In this document: positions 34,882 through 43,679 of the stretch, in pieces
Position numbering within the stretch: position 1 is the stretch's first letter
Layout of the letters: each line of letters begins with the position of its first letter
Source of the DNA: Pseudofrankia nepalensis
Lineage (GTDB): Bacteria > Actinomycetota > Actinomycetes > Frankiales > Frankiaceae
DNA length: 64,000 nt
Strand: one strand, 5' to 3'
Assembly: GCF_016786305.1 (NCBI RefSeq)
Contig: NZ_JADWYV010000012.1
Notes under the pieces: generated by a model
The model's database searches: none
Told to the model about the DNA's origin: nothing
Seen by the model: only the letters and a program-made list of their open reading frames with translations
Program-made: the position numbers and the translations under genes

Positions 34882-35925
34882 TCAGGTGCCGCGGGTCGCC
34901 GGCCGCGTCTTCCTGCGGACGGGACGGCGGGGGAAACCACGGGTGTCGCGCGGCTGGGTGTACGGCTCGGCGCCGGGCGGATAGCCACCGGCGATGGCCC
35001 GCTGACGGGCCAGCTCCGCGTCGAACTCCAGTCCGAGCAGGATCGCGAGGTTGGTCAGCCATAGCCACACCAGGAAGATGATGATCCCGGCCAGGGCGCC
35101 GTAGGTCTTGTTGTACGAGCCGAAATTGGCCACGTAGAACGCGAAGGCGCCGGAGGCGATCATCCAGATCGCCAGCGCGAGGATGCTGCCCGGCGTCAGC
35201 CAGCGGAAGCCCTGATGCCGAACGTTCGGCGCCGCCCAGTACAGGATCGCGATCATCAGGATGACGAGGACGACGAGCACCGGCCATTTTGCGTACGACC
35301 ACACCTCGACCGCCGTCTGGCCAAAGCCGAGCGCCGCCCCGGCCTGGCGAGCCACGCCACCGCTGAACACCACGATCACGGCGCTCAGGGCGAGAAGCAG
35401 CATCAGCGCGACGGTCACCGCTATCCGCAACGGCGCGATCTTCCAGACCGGTCGGCCCTCCGGAATGTCGTACACCGCGTTGGCGGCTCGGATGAACGCG
35501 GCCACGTAGCCCGACGCCGACCACATCGCTCCGGCCAGGCCAAGGATCGCGATGACCCCACCCGCGCCGGCGCTGTCGCGGACGCCGTTCACCGCGTTGG
35601 TCACCACGTCCCGCGCGGAGCTCGGGGTCAGGTGCTGGAGGTTGTCGAGGATCGTCGCGGTCGCGGACCTGCCGATCACACCCAGCAGCGACACCAGGAC
35701 CAGCAGGGCGGGGAAGATCGACTGTATCGAGTAGTACGTCAGCGCCGCGGCCCGGTCGGACAGCGCGTCGTCGTTGAACTCGGTGATCGTCCTGCGCAGC
35801 ACCGCCCACCACGACGCCAGCCGCAGCTCTCCCGGCCGGTCCGGCTGGGCCTCCTGGACGGCCTCGTCCGGGCCCGTGCCCACCGCGAGTTCCGTGGGCT
35901 GGCGCTTCCGCCTGATCGACACCAT
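34882..35925 (-). CDS. YihY/BrkB-family inner membrane protein
   Basis: A 347-residue membrane protein with six hydrophobic segments. Family hallmarks are RTITEFNDDALSDRAAALTYYSIQSIFPALLVL near the N-terminus and the later YNKTYGALAGIIIFLVWLWLTNLAILLGLEFDAEL. Tails on both ends are charged and cytoplasmic. YihY proteins (formerly annotated as RNase BN) are membrane proteins of unclear function. Start ATG 35925 is chosen because the upstream frame is Arg/Pro-rich and not conserved; its ribosome site is weak. Confidence 0.9.
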   Translation of the reverse strand: MVSIRRKRQPTELAVGTGPDEAVQEAQPDRPGELRLASWWAVLRRTITEFNDDALSDRAAALTYYSIQSIFPALLVLVSLLGVIGRSATATILDNLQHLTPSSARDVVTNAVNGVRDSAGAGGVIAILGLAGAMWSASGYVAAFIRAANAVYDIPEGRPVWKIAPLRIAVTVALMLLLALSAVIVVFSGGVARQAGAALGFGQTAVEVWSYAKWPVLVVLVILMIAILYWAAPNVRHQGFRWLTPGSILALAIWMIASGAFAFYVANFGSYNKTYGALAGIIIFLVWLWLTNLAILLGLEFDAELARQRAIAGGYPPGAEPYTQPRDTRGFPRRPVRRKTRPATRGT

Positions 35926-36104
35926 GCCGCCGCATCTACCCCGGCACAACCGCGATAACGCCGCTGGCCTGGGCCGGGCACCGGGATTCATTCCGGATGG
36001 CGGCATTGCCGATGACGCCGCGCTGGCCAGATCGCCGGGCTGGTCAGAACCCTCGGGCTGGCCGGCGGCGTCGGCGACGGGACGCGTGAGCCTCGAGGAG
36101 GTTT

Positions 36105-36662
36105 TCAGTCGCTCGGCGGCGGAGCGCCGTCGGCTCCCGCGCGGGTCTCCGCCTGGGCGGGTAGCTGGCCCCCACCGACGCCCGCGGCCAGCAGGTCACG
36201 GATCTCGGTCAGCAGCCGCGCCTCGTCGCTGATCGAGGGAGCCTCGACCTCGTCGGTCTGCCCTCGCCGGCGCAGTTCGTTGAACCTGGCCAACGGGAAG
36301 ACGACGACGAAGTAGATCACCGCGGCCACACTCAGGAAGGTGATCACATCGTTGAGGAACGTGCCGTAGTGGAAGACGCTGTGGTGCACGTGGAAGGTAA
36401 GGCTGGAGAAGTCCGGCTTCCCGAAGATCGCCGCGATCAACGGCGTGAAGATGTTCTTGACCAGCGACTGGACCACCGCGGTGAACGCGGTGCCGACCAC
36501 GACGGCGACGGCCAGGTCGACGACGTTTCCCCTGGTGATGAACTGCCGGAACCCCACCAGCGGCGACCGGACGGCCTTCGCCGCCACCACCGCGTCGCCG
36601 ATCACCTCACGCCGACCCGGCAACCGGACCCAGCCCCAGCCCGACAACCTCTTCCAACGCAT
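36105..36662 (-). CDS. mscL: Large-conductance mechanosensitive channel
   Basis: Stretch-activated pore that releases solutes on osmotic downshock. The 185-residue product has the MscL core: GFRQFITRGNVVDLAVAVVVGTAFTAVVQSLVKNIFTPLI (N-terminal helix and TM1), a periplasmic loop, TM2 (FLSVAAVIYFVVVFPLARFNEL) and a C-terminal helix with SDEARLLTEIRDLL. It is longer than usual because 37 residues rich in Arg and Trp precede the channel start; an internal start nearer the core cannot be excluded. ATG 36662 has no clear ribosome site. Confidence 0.92.
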   Translation of the reverse strand: MRWKRLSGWGWVRLPGRREVIGDAVVAAKAVRSPLVGFRQFITRGNVVDLAVAVVVGTAFTAVVQSLVKNIFTPLIAAIFGKPDFSSLTFHVHHSVFHYGTFLNDVITFLSVAAVIYFVVVFPLARFNELRRRGQTDEVEAPSISDEARLLTEIRDLLAAGVGGGQLPAQAETRAGADGAPPPSD

Positions 36663-36936
36663 ATCCGCCCGCCCTCCGGTCCGATCATGCCGCCGGGCGA
36701 TCTGTTTCCCGCTACGCGTGTTTAATTCCTCCCGCCGCGTCCGTAGCCGGCCGCCGGCAGACGCGCAGTCCGCGGCGGTGCTCGACATTGAGCTCCCGGC
36801 CTCGTCGCCCGGGGAGTTCGCCGTCGCCCGGGAGTTCGCCGCCGCGCACGCCCGGGGCGGCCTTTGGGGTGTGGCTCCGCCGTCAGGGACGCCGAGGCGG
36901 GCGAACACCAGGTCGCGGTCAGGACGGGTTACGGCG

Positions 36937-37485
36937 TCAATTCGACGGTCGTTCGTCGCCCTCGCGCGAGGACCGGAAGGCGCGCTCGAGACGTCGATGA
37001 CGATGCGCGAACAGCCCCGACACGACCGACGCCACCACGGCGCCAAGGCCCGGCACCAGCGCGAGCGGCCGCCGTAGCTCAAAGACGATCCGATCGTGGA
37101 CCACGGTCCGGCCACCGGTGCCAGTACCGGCGTCACACGGCTTGAGGATTCGCTCGTGCTCCCACCGCCGCATCGACAGCATCGTCGAGCGCTCGAGGAA
37201 TCGCCGCCCTGGCTCGCGCTCCGCGATGACGAGGTCGTCGTAGTCGAACGGAACAAGGCCGAACAGCAGCAGCCAGCTCCGCCCGGCCAGGACGCCCAGC
37301 GGCAGGTCGTCCAGGCTGGCCCCGCGCAGCGCACGCGGCACCGTCATCCGCATCCAGGGCCTGAACTCGTCGTTCACGCCGTCCATACGGCTGACCCGAG
37401 CCCAGATCTCCCCCGCCGGGGCGGGCACCTCGCTTCGCCGCTCGATGAGCCGCGGCCGCCCGGCCTCCCGTCGACCACCGGTCAC
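36937..37485 (-). CDS. SRPBCC (START-like) ligand-binding fold protein
   Basis: A 182-residue protein beginning with the SRPBCC pattern RRSEVPAPAGEIWARVSRMDGVNDEFRPWMRM and ending with a long basic helix (VVSGLFAHRHRRLERAFRS). The middle strands LLLFGLVPFDYDDLVIAER fit a hydrophobic ligand cavity. No enzyme function can be assigned. GTG start at 37485. The 270 bases between it and mscL show no gene. Confidence 0.7.
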   Translation of the reverse strand: MTGGRREAGRPRLIERRSEVPAPAGEIWARVSRMDGVNDEFRPWMRMTVPRALRGASLDDLPLGVLAGRSWLLLFGLVPFDYDDLVIAEREPGRRFLERSTMLSMRRWEHERILKPCDAGTGTGGRTVVHDRIVFELRRPLALVPGLGAVVASVVSGLFAHRHRRLERAFRSSREGDERPSN

Positions 37486-37563
37486 CCCCGTGAACCTAGC
37501 AAGCGGGGAATCCGCCCCGCGCGCCGGGAACGGTGATACTCGCCGATGCTTTCGCCCCGTCTG

Positions 37564-38217
37564 CTACCAGTGGTCGCGGTGCAGCACCTGGTCCAGGGGA
37601 ACTCTGGGGGCCGGCCGGAATTCGGTGCCAACGGTGTAGGCGAGTGGAATGAAGGCGGCCAGCATCACCCGGTCGGCCGGGACGCCCAGCAGCGTGGCCA
37701 TCTCACGTTCGAGGGGCGCCTGCGCGGTCGTCCACACCGTTCCCAACCCCCGCGCGCGGGCGGCGAGCATGAAACTCCACACGGCTGGCAGGATCGAGCC
37801 CCAGGTCATCGACTGCGCGAGGACGGAAGCGTCGTCGGTTCGCCCTTCGACGCAAGGGACCACGAGCGCGGGCACGCGGTGGATGTTGTCGTACAGGTGC
37901 TGGAAGCCGCTGCGCATCCTGGACAACGACGACGGGTAGGCGTTCATCCGCTCGGCGTCGCGCCGCGTCAGCGGGCTGGCGTGCGGGTCGGCCGCCGCGA
38001 CCGCCCGCCGAAAGACGTCCGCGAGCGCGTGGCGTCGCTCCGGGTCGGTGACCACGACGAAATGCCACCGCTGCCGGTTACGGCCGGTGGGCGCCTGCAC
38101 CGCGAGCTCGACGCACTCCTGGATGAGCTCCCATGGCACTGGCCGGGTCAGGTCCAACCGGTGGCGTACCGCCCGGGTGGTGGACAACAGCTCGTCGGGC
38201 GACAGGTCCAGCAGCAT
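37564..38217 (-). CDS. Nitroreductase-family FMN oxidoreductase
   Basis: NAD(P)H-dependent flavoprotein of 217 residues. AVQAPTGRNRQRWHFVVVTD is the FMN-binding N-terminal motif, SILPAVWSFMLAARARGLGTVWTT the dimer-interface helices, and LGVPADRVMLAAFIPLAYTVG the C-terminal signature. ATG 38217 has GAGAGG upstream. It is divergent from an IclR regulator with a perfect palindrome between, so the regulator probably controls it. Substrate could be nitro, quinone or enone compounds. Confidence 0.9.
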   Translation of the reverse strand: MLLDLSPDELLSTTRAVRHRLDLTRPVPWELIQECVELAVQAPTGRNRQRWHFVVVTDPERRHALADVFRRAVAAADPHASPLTRRDAERMNAYPSSLSRMRSGFQHLYDNIHRVPALVVPCVEGRTDDASVLAQSMTWGSILPAVWSFMLAARARGLGTVWTTAQAPLEREMATLLGVPADRVMLAAFIPLAYTVGTEFRPAPRVPLDQVLHRDHW

Positions 38218-38294
38218 GCGCTTGCCTCTCGTGGCCTCTACGGATCGGGGAACCACAGGGTGCCGGCCAGGGACGTGAGGGCGGTAGCGTCCGG

Positions 38295-38309
38295 TTTCAC
38301 CAGGTGAAA
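38295..38309. promoter_or_regulatory. Palindrome TTTCACCAGGTGAAA, likely IclR operator
   Basis: Perfect 7-bp arms around a central A, in the gap between the divergent nitroreductase (38217) and IclR (38404) starts. IclR-type sites are commonly pseudopalindromes of about 15 bp with TTTCA/TGAAA ends. Confidence 0.6.
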
Positions 38310-38403
38310 GTGCCGCGGGTGACCGCGGGACAGGGCGCGGTGATCACGGATTTTCCAGGATCATGCGCTGGCTGGGATGGCGCGATGTCCGGAAGGCGAT
38401 GGC

Positions 38404-39123
38404 ATGTCGACGGTAGGCAGGGCGCTGTCCCTCCTGGACGCGTTCTCCGACGGCTCGGCCAGCCTGCGGTTGACCACCATCGCGGCGCGCAGCGGCCTGC
38501 CGTTGCCTACGACGCTGCGGCTCGCGCGGGAACTCGTGGCGTGGGGAGGCCTGGAACGCCAGGCCGACGGGTCGTACCGGCTGGGAACCCGGCTGTGGGT
38601 GCTGGGCGGCCAGGTTCCGTGCCAGCGACGGCTCGCCGACGCCGGACGGCCCTACCTGCGCGGACTGCGCACGGCGACAGGCCGTGCCGTGGCGCTGACC
38701 TCCCTCGACGGCGATCGCCTGCTCATCATCGACGAACTGGACGCACCCGTGTCGAGGGGGTCGCACCTGCCGCTGCACGCGACGGCCGCGGGCAAACTCT
38801 TTCTGGCCCACGGTCCCGACGCGCTGCGACAGCGGGTTTTGAGCGACCTGACGCGGCTCACGCCGTATACCGTCACCGCGCCGGGGCTGCTCCACCGCCA
38901 GTTCGCCGACATTCGCGGCGGCTCGCTCGCGATTGCCAAGGAAGAAAGGCACCTGGGCGGGACCGAGATCGCCGCACCGGTGGGTCCGACAGGCGACGGC
39001 GGTCCAGCGGCGGCGCTCTCGGTGATAGCGCCATCCGTCCCGGCGGCGCGGCGAGCCGTGCCGTTGCTCGCCGCGGCCGCCGCTGCGCTCACCGCCCACC
39101 TCACCCCGTCCCTCTCGGCCTGA
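38404..39123 (+). CDS. IclR-family transcriptional regulator
   Basis: A 239-residue regulator. Winged helix at about 4-70 (VGRALSLLDAFSDG, LTTIAARSGLPLPTTLRLARELVAWGGLERQ). The IclR effector domain follows, with RGSHLPLHATAAGKLFLAH as its best-conserved part and a C-terminal alanine-rich helix. ATG 38404 has GGAAGG at a normal distance; the alternative ATG at 38399 is out of frame. Likely regulates the divergent nitroreductase and itself. Confidence 0.9.
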   Translation: MSTVGRALSLLDAFSDGSASLRLTTIAARSGLPLPTTLRLARELVAWGGLERQADGSYRLGTRLWVLGGQVPCQRRLADAGRPYLRGLRTATGRAVALTSLDGDRLLIIDELDAPVSRGSHLPLHATAAGKLFLAHGPDALRQRVLSDLTRLTPYTVTAPGLLHRQFADIRGGSLAIAKEERHLGGTEIAAPVGPTGDGGPAAALSVIAPSVPAARRAVPLLAAAAAALTAHLTPSLSA

Positions 39124-39197
39124 GGACGTTCCCGGCCGGATTCGGGCCGGCGTTGAGCGCGTATCGGGGGATTGGGGCCGCCATGCGGCGGGCGCGC

Positions 39198-39569
39198 TCA
39201 GGTCAGGCGGGCCCGCAGGAGGCAGAATTCGTTGCCCTCGGGGTCAGCCAGGACATGCCAGCTCACCTGGTCGCTCTGGCCGATGTCGACCGGGCGGGCG
39301 CCAACGGCCAGCAGGCGCTGAAGTTCGGCGTCCTGGTCGCGGTCGGTGGCGTTGACGTCGATATGCAGCCGCAGCTTGCCCGTCTTGGGCTCGGTGCTGG
39401 GGCTGAAGATCAGGGTCGGCTGCAAGCCGCCGAACCCTTCCGGCGGCCCGATCTCCACCACGCCGTCGTCGTCGTCCAGCACGCTGAACCCCAGTACCTC
39501 GCACCAGAACGCCGCCAGGGTCCGCGGGTCCCGGCAATCGATCACCAGCTCGGAAATTCGACAGGCCAT
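39198..39569 (-). CDS. VOC (glyoxalase-like) family protein
   Basis: A 123-residue protein with the pattern ISELVIDCRDPRTLAAFWCEVLGFSV and a final DPEGNEFCLLRARLT, typical of actinobacterial glyoxalase-like domain proteins. RLHIDVNATD carries a possible metal His. ATG 39569 has no strong ribosome site. It is the last host-like gene before the integrated element. Confidence 0.88.
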   Translation of the reverse strand: MACRISELVIDCRDPRTLAAFWCEVLGFSVLDDDDGVVEIGPPEGFGGLQPTLIFSPSTEPKTGKLRLHIDVNATDRDQDAELQRLLAVGARPVDIGQSDQVSWHVLADPEGNEFCLLRARLT

Positions 39570-39819
39570 GACCGGCACCCTAGGGGAAGGGCCGGGGGCG
39601 AAGAAGAAGCCGCGACGCCCCCGCGGGAGCGGGCCAGCCTGGCACACGTTTTCAATCGCGCCCTCACCGTCGCGGCGATCAAGACGTGGCTCCGCCACAC
39701 CGTCCAAGCGCCATCAGAAACGACCCAGTGCCGTTATCCAGCAACGTTCGCCGCACCAGAACGGCCGTCGAGAGATCAGTCAGACGTTCCGCGTCATGGA
39801 CGTCATGCCTCTTAATCAC

Positions 39820-39825
39820 TACAAT
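39820..39825 (+). promoter_or_regulatory. -10 element of the integrase (TACAAT)
   Basis: TACAAT ends 7 nt before the integrase ATG at 39833. With no ribosome site between, the integrase mRNA is probably leaderless. Confidence 0.5.
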
Positions 39826-39832
39826 TGGTGCT

Positions 39833-41383
39833 ATGGGTGGACGTAGGCAGGCGGGTCGGCTGGTCGTCACGCGGGCGGATGTCCGTTCGGCGTTGATCTA
39901 CGCGCGTCGGTCTGTGTTGGACGACGGGAAGTCGGTCAGTGACCAGGAGTCCGAGGGCCGAGAGGACTGCGCCGAGCTCGGGTGGGACGTCGCCGATGTC
40001 TACACGGACAACGGCCGGTCGGCGTCGGAGTTCGCGAAGCGGGACCGGGAGGAGTGGTCCCGGCTGCTGGCCGACTTGGAGGCGGGCCGGGGTGATGCGC
40101 TGTGGTTGTGGGAGGCGTCGCGTGGGGACCGGAAGCTGACGGAGTGGTCGCAGCTTTTGGACTACTGCCACGACCACGGGATCCTGATCCGGGTTGCGTC
40201 GCATGACCGGACCTATGACATGGCCAACGCCCGTGACTGGGAGACGTTGGCCGAGGAGGGTATCCGGTCGGCAGCCGAGACGAAAAAGATCTCTCTACGG
40301 GTCCGGCGCGGCGTGGCCGGGGGCATCCGCAAGGGACGCCCGCAAGGTCCGGTGCCGTACGGCTATCGGCGTGAGTACGACCCGGAGACGAAGCGGCTGG
40401 TCGTCCAGAACCCGGACCCGGTCACGGCGCCGATCGTGCGGCGGATCGTGAAGGAGGTGGGTGAGGCGCGGTCGCTGCGTTCGATCGTCGCCGCGCTCAA
40501 CGCCGAGGGGATCCCGTCGCCGAAGGGAGCCACGTGGACGGCGGGCACGGTGCGCCGGATCGCGACCGCCGAGGTGTACGTCGCGCGGCGGACCCATGGT
40601 GGTCGGGTCTATCCGGGTACGTGGCCCGCGCTGGTCGATGACCTGGCGTTTGCCGCCGCCGGTCGGGCGATGGCCGAGCGGACCGTCGGCGGACGGCCGG
40701 CAGCGGCATCGCGGCCGGGGCGGCAGCGCTACGAGTGGTCGGGGATCGCGGCCTGCGCGGTCTGCGGTGCTGGACTGTCGGTGAACCCGGGCGGGGCGCG
40801 TCGGCCGCATTACTGGTGTTCGACGGGGGCCCGCCATGTGTCGATCATGTTGGTCGAGTTCGACGCGCACCTGCTCACGTTGACGGTGCGCAGACTGGCC
40901 AGGCCGGACATCCTGGCACGGCTATCACGGCCTGACGATTCCCGGGCGGTGGCAGCCCGGCGCACCGTGGGGGAGCTTCAGGCCCGGCTATCCGGGTTCT
41001 ACAAGGCCGCCGCGACGGGGAAGCTCAGCCCGCAGGGGCTGGCCGAGGTCGAGGCGGAGTTGTTGCCGCAGATCGCGGCGGCGCAGGTCGAGGCGGACAC
41101 GGTCGCGGTGCCGCTGTACGTCGTGCGCCTGGTCGAGGGCCAGCCTTCTGAGTCCGAGATCCGTGCCCGGGTGGAGGCGTTGCCGGTCACGACCCGCCGC
41201 ACGCTGTACCGCCTGTTGTTCGCGTCGGTGAAGGTCAAGCCCGCCGGACGCCGCCACGGCCCCGCGGGCACCATCGACGTCACCCGGCTCGACGTCCGCT
41301 GGCGCCAGTTCCGCCCGACGAGCCCGGCCGCGACCCAGCCCGAGCAGGAAGAGGAGGACTCAACCCGCACGTCGGCCGCCTGA
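39833..41383 (+). CDS. Large serine integrase/recombinase
   Basis: A 516-residue site-specific recombinase. The resolvase domain opens with SALIYARRSVLDD, making S27 the catalytic nucleophile, and contains LWLWEASRGDRKLTEW and ETKKISLRVRRG. The recombinase domain (about 160-260) has GPVPYGYRREYDPETKRLVV, the segment RSIVAALNAEGIPSPKG and TVRRIATAEVYVARR. A zinc ribbon follows (CAVCGAGL ... PHYWC), then a coiled-coil-like part and an acidic tail. This is the phiC31-like architecture that integrates elements one-way. Its 3' end overlaps the convergent small gene by 24 bp. Cofactor or excision protein not identified. Confidence 0.95.
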   Translation: MGGRRQAGRLVVTRADVRSALIYARRSVLDDGKSVSDQESEGREDCAELGWDVADVYTDNGRSASEFAKRDREEWSRLLADLEAGRGDALWLWEASRGDRKLTEWSQLLDYCHDHGILIRVASHDRTYDMANARDWETLAEEGIRSAAETKKISLRVRRGVAGGIRKGRPQGPVPYGYRREYDPETKRLVVQNPDPVTAPIVRRIVKEVGEARSLRSIVAALNAEGIPSPKGATWTAGTVRRIATAEVYVARRTHGGRVYPGTWPALVDDLAFAAAGRAMAERTVGGRPAAASRPGRQRYEWSGIAACAVCGAGLSVNPGGARRPHYWCSTGARHVSIMLVEFDAHLLTLTVRRLARPDILARLSRPDDSRAVAARRTVGELQARLSGFYKAAATGKLSPQGLAEVEAELLPQIAAAQVEADTVAVPLYVVRLVEGQPSESEIRARVEALPVTTRRTLYRLLFASVKVKPAGRRHGPAGTIDVTRLDVRWRQFRPTSPAATQPEQEEEDSTRTSAA

Positions 41384-41866
41384 CCACCCGGCCCGACCTA
41401 CCGACGGGCCGCCGAGCAGGGTGACGATCTGTTCCGCGGTCGCGTCATCGAGCGGCGGAGCCGCCGCGACCATCGCGTCAATCCACGCATCCGCCGCCGC
41501 CTGCGCACACAGCCGAGCCGCCTGCGACGCCCGCCCACCCGCACGAGCCCGACCACCAGGGCCAGCAGCAGGAGCAGGCCCGACCGCCGCGCCTGACGCG
41601 CCGCGCCCGACGTCAGCCGAGCGGCCCGCAGCGGTATCTGGTGCCGTTCGGGGGTCCCACCCGCCCACCCCCGCCAACGGTGGGCACGCCGCCGCAGAAT
41701 CCTCCCGACCAGCAGAAGACAAGGCGAAAGACGAGTCGGGACCTTCGGTGCCCGCTTCTTCGGCGACCACCCGCCCCGCAAGGTCCGCACCGCCCGACGC
41801 GTCATCCTCGGCAAGGTCGAACAGCGCGATCTCCCCGGCCAACCGCACCGGCCCCCGACGCCTCAC
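41360..41866 (-). CDS. Hypothetical element protein coupled to Rep
   Basis: A 168-residue, alanine-rich protein. Its centre is low complexity; the C-terminus AADAWIDAMVAAAPPLDDATAEQIVTLLGG looks helical and protein-like, of the kind seen next to Rep genes in actinomycete elements. GTG at 41866 overlaps the Rep stop as GTGA (41863-41866), so it is translated with Rep. By position it could be an excision or copy-control factor, but there is no recognisable DNA-binding motif. Confidence 0.6.
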   Translation of the reverse strand: MRRRGPVRLAGEIALFDLAEDDASGGADLAGRVVAEEAGTEGPDSSFALSSAGREDSAAACPPLAGVGGWDPRTAPDTAAGRSADVGRGASGAAVGPAPAAGPGGRARAGGRASQAARLCAQAAADAWIDAMVAAAPPLDDATAEQIVTLLGGPSVGRAGWSGGRRAG

Positions 41867-43308
41867 AGCCAGTCCCCGGGACGGTTGCCCGCCACAGGAT
41901 CACGGCCACGTCCGGCATACCGCCAGGAGCCGACAACCAGCGTCGCCGGATCACCGTCCGGACGGCCGAACTCGTCGAGGACCACCAGCCCACCGCCATC
42001 GACGCCCAGGGGACGGCCCGCGAACGCCGCCGCCAACACCCGCGCGTAGCGCCGCCGCACCGTCCGCAGCGCGCAGAACGTCGTGGAGTACGCCCGGGAC
42101 TTGGTCAGCGCGTGGCCGCCGAAGCCGAAACTGTGCGACCAGCGGATCAGCCCCGGCACCCGGCCGGGCGGACGGCCCGCCGCCGCATCCAACGCCGCCG
42201 TGAACGCGGTGTCCGAGCCCAGCCGCCAGCACGCCTCGACCAGCCGCCGGGCATGCTCACGCAACCCAAGTCGGGCCAACTGTCGCAGCGAACGCACCGG
42301 CGCGTCGAGTGCCCCGCCGTCAGTCGTCGACTTGGTCAGATACTTCGCCAGGTAGTTCCCGACCCGGGCCGCATCCATCTCCGACCCGAGCCGAATACGC
42401 CGGATGTCGACCTGCCCGCCCCAGCGCACCGCCCACCCGCCGGCCGACGCCGCGACCGGCAGCGCCCTCGACGCGTCGAGCAGCGCCACCCCCGCAGGAT
42501 CCGGCGCGGCGACCGCCACCGACGCCACCACGTCCCGCAGGCAGTCCGCGACCAGCTCACCCGCGGCCCACTCCGGTACGCCGGTCAGCCCGCCCGACGA
42601 GTCGCGGCCGTCGACCCGCACCACGACATGCAGATGCACCAACCCGCGGCGCTGCACCTCCGCGACCCGCACGAACGACACCCGCACCTGCCGACGCAGC
42701 CCGGCGACGGTCAGCCCGGCTGCGGCCGCGATGGCCGATTCCAACGCGTCGCGGGTGGCCTTCCACAATGCCGAGACCATCGCGTTCCACACCACCGCCC
42801 GGCCATAGTCGAAACACGCCGAGCAGATCGGCTCCCCGAGCCGCCGGTCATCCGCCGCGTGGCGCAGGAGACACGACAACGCCCGGCCGTGTTCGCAGGT
42901 CCCGCGCCGCTGCCGACAGATCCGACTATCGGCACCCGTGCCCGCCCGGCGGGAATGCACCGCCCCGAAGCTCGGAGCCGTCAGCGTGATGAACCATGCC
43001 GGAGACCCCGCCGGCCCGGCCGAGCCACCGGCCGCGGCCTCCAGCCCGCCGACCACGATCCGCCGCGCATCCCGCTGATACAGCTTCGAGCAGTCCGGAC
43101 ACGCGCTGGCCCGCCGGTTGTTGCACCGCACATGTACCGTTGGCGGCGCCGCGGTCGCGCGGATCTCACCGGTCGCCAGGTCTACATGATCGCTGCGGCC
43201 CGAAAGCCTGATCGGCTGTACACAGCCACCCGCCGCCACGACCGGCGACACCACGTCGTCCACCATCGGGAACCGCTGCCTCCACCCCGGGACAGCAGGC
43301 CCGACCAC
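41863..43308 (-). CDS. RepSA-like rolling-circle replication initiator
   Basis: A 481-residue initiator, or 467 residues if it starts at ATG 43266. An N-terminal zinc-type cysteine group (CNNRRASACPDCSKL) precedes WFITLTAPSFGAVH. A second Cys cluster follows (CRQRRGTCEHGRALSC, CSAC). The HUH metal motif is RGLVHLHVVVRVDG, and the catalytic tyrosine is probably in VGNYLAKYLTK. It nicks the double-strand origin of the excised circle. GTG 43308 is the longest start. An AT-richer intergenic region upstream may contain its origin or promoter. Confidence 0.88.
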   Translation of the reverse strand: MVGPAVPGWRQRFPMVDDVVSPVVAAGGCVQPIRLSGRSDHVDLATGEIRATAAPPTVHVRCNNRRASACPDCSKLYQRDARRIVVGGLEAAAGGSAGPAGSPAWFITLTAPSFGAVHSRRAGTGADSRICRQRRGTCEHGRALSCLLRHAADDRRLGEPICSACFDYGRAVVWNAMVSALWKATRDALESAIAAAAGLTVAGLRRQVRVSFVRVAEVQRRGLVHLHVVVRVDGRDSSGGLTGVPEWAAGELVADCLRDVVASVAVAAPDPAGVALLDASRALPVAASAGGWAVRWGGQVDIRRIRLGSEMDAARVGNYLAKYLTKSTTDGGALDAPVRSLRQLARLGLREHARRLVEACWRLGSDTAFTAALDAAAGRPPGRVPGLIRWSHSFGFGGHALTKSRAYSTTFCALRTVRRRYARVLAAAFAGRPLGVDGGGLVVLDEFGRPDGDPATLVVGSWRYAGRGRDPVAGNRPGDWL

Positions 43309-43679
43309 ACCCCACAGCAGTGCCCACCATGACCACGCCGACGACAGCGGCGCAGATCAGAAAGCGGGCACGGCGAAAAGGGACTACGGCCGTGACCTGC
43401 ATAGCCACCCGCCCGAAAGCGGGGAGCGCCCGGGATACCCCGACACCGCCGAAGCGGCGTTGGGGTCACTCCAAACGCGGAGGTGGTGACACCGAAGCCC
43501 TGCCGAACCGCACCTGGCGAGCTCCCCTATAGATGGCGGCACCCGTACAAAGAAAGAGTAGGGAATATTGACACGCGCCTACCCGATGACCTTGCCCCTT
43601 AAGATACCCAGCCAACGCAAGCAAACACAGCCAAACAAACGCAAAGGACCAAAGACCCGCCGCTGCTAGTCCTGTCGGG
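43309..43679. other. AT-richer region upstream of rep
   Basis: No supported gene in 370 bases. From about 43530 to 43660 composition drops and A-rich short repeats occur (GCAAGCAAACACAGCC, AAACAAACGCAAAGG), with AATATTGACA at 43565. It could hold the rep promoter or a replication origin; a short membrane-peptide frame overlapping rep is not convincing. Confidence 0.35.

Noticed and set aside
41641..43332. 563-codon plus-strand frame opposite Rep
   Set aside because: Arg/Pro-rich with no motif, while the minus strand carries the HUH and zinc motifs of Rep.
43166..43408. 80-codon minus-strand frame with one hydrophobic segment upstream of Rep
   Set aside because: It overlaps the Rep start by 100-140 bases and lacks a good ribosome site; kept only as a possibility.
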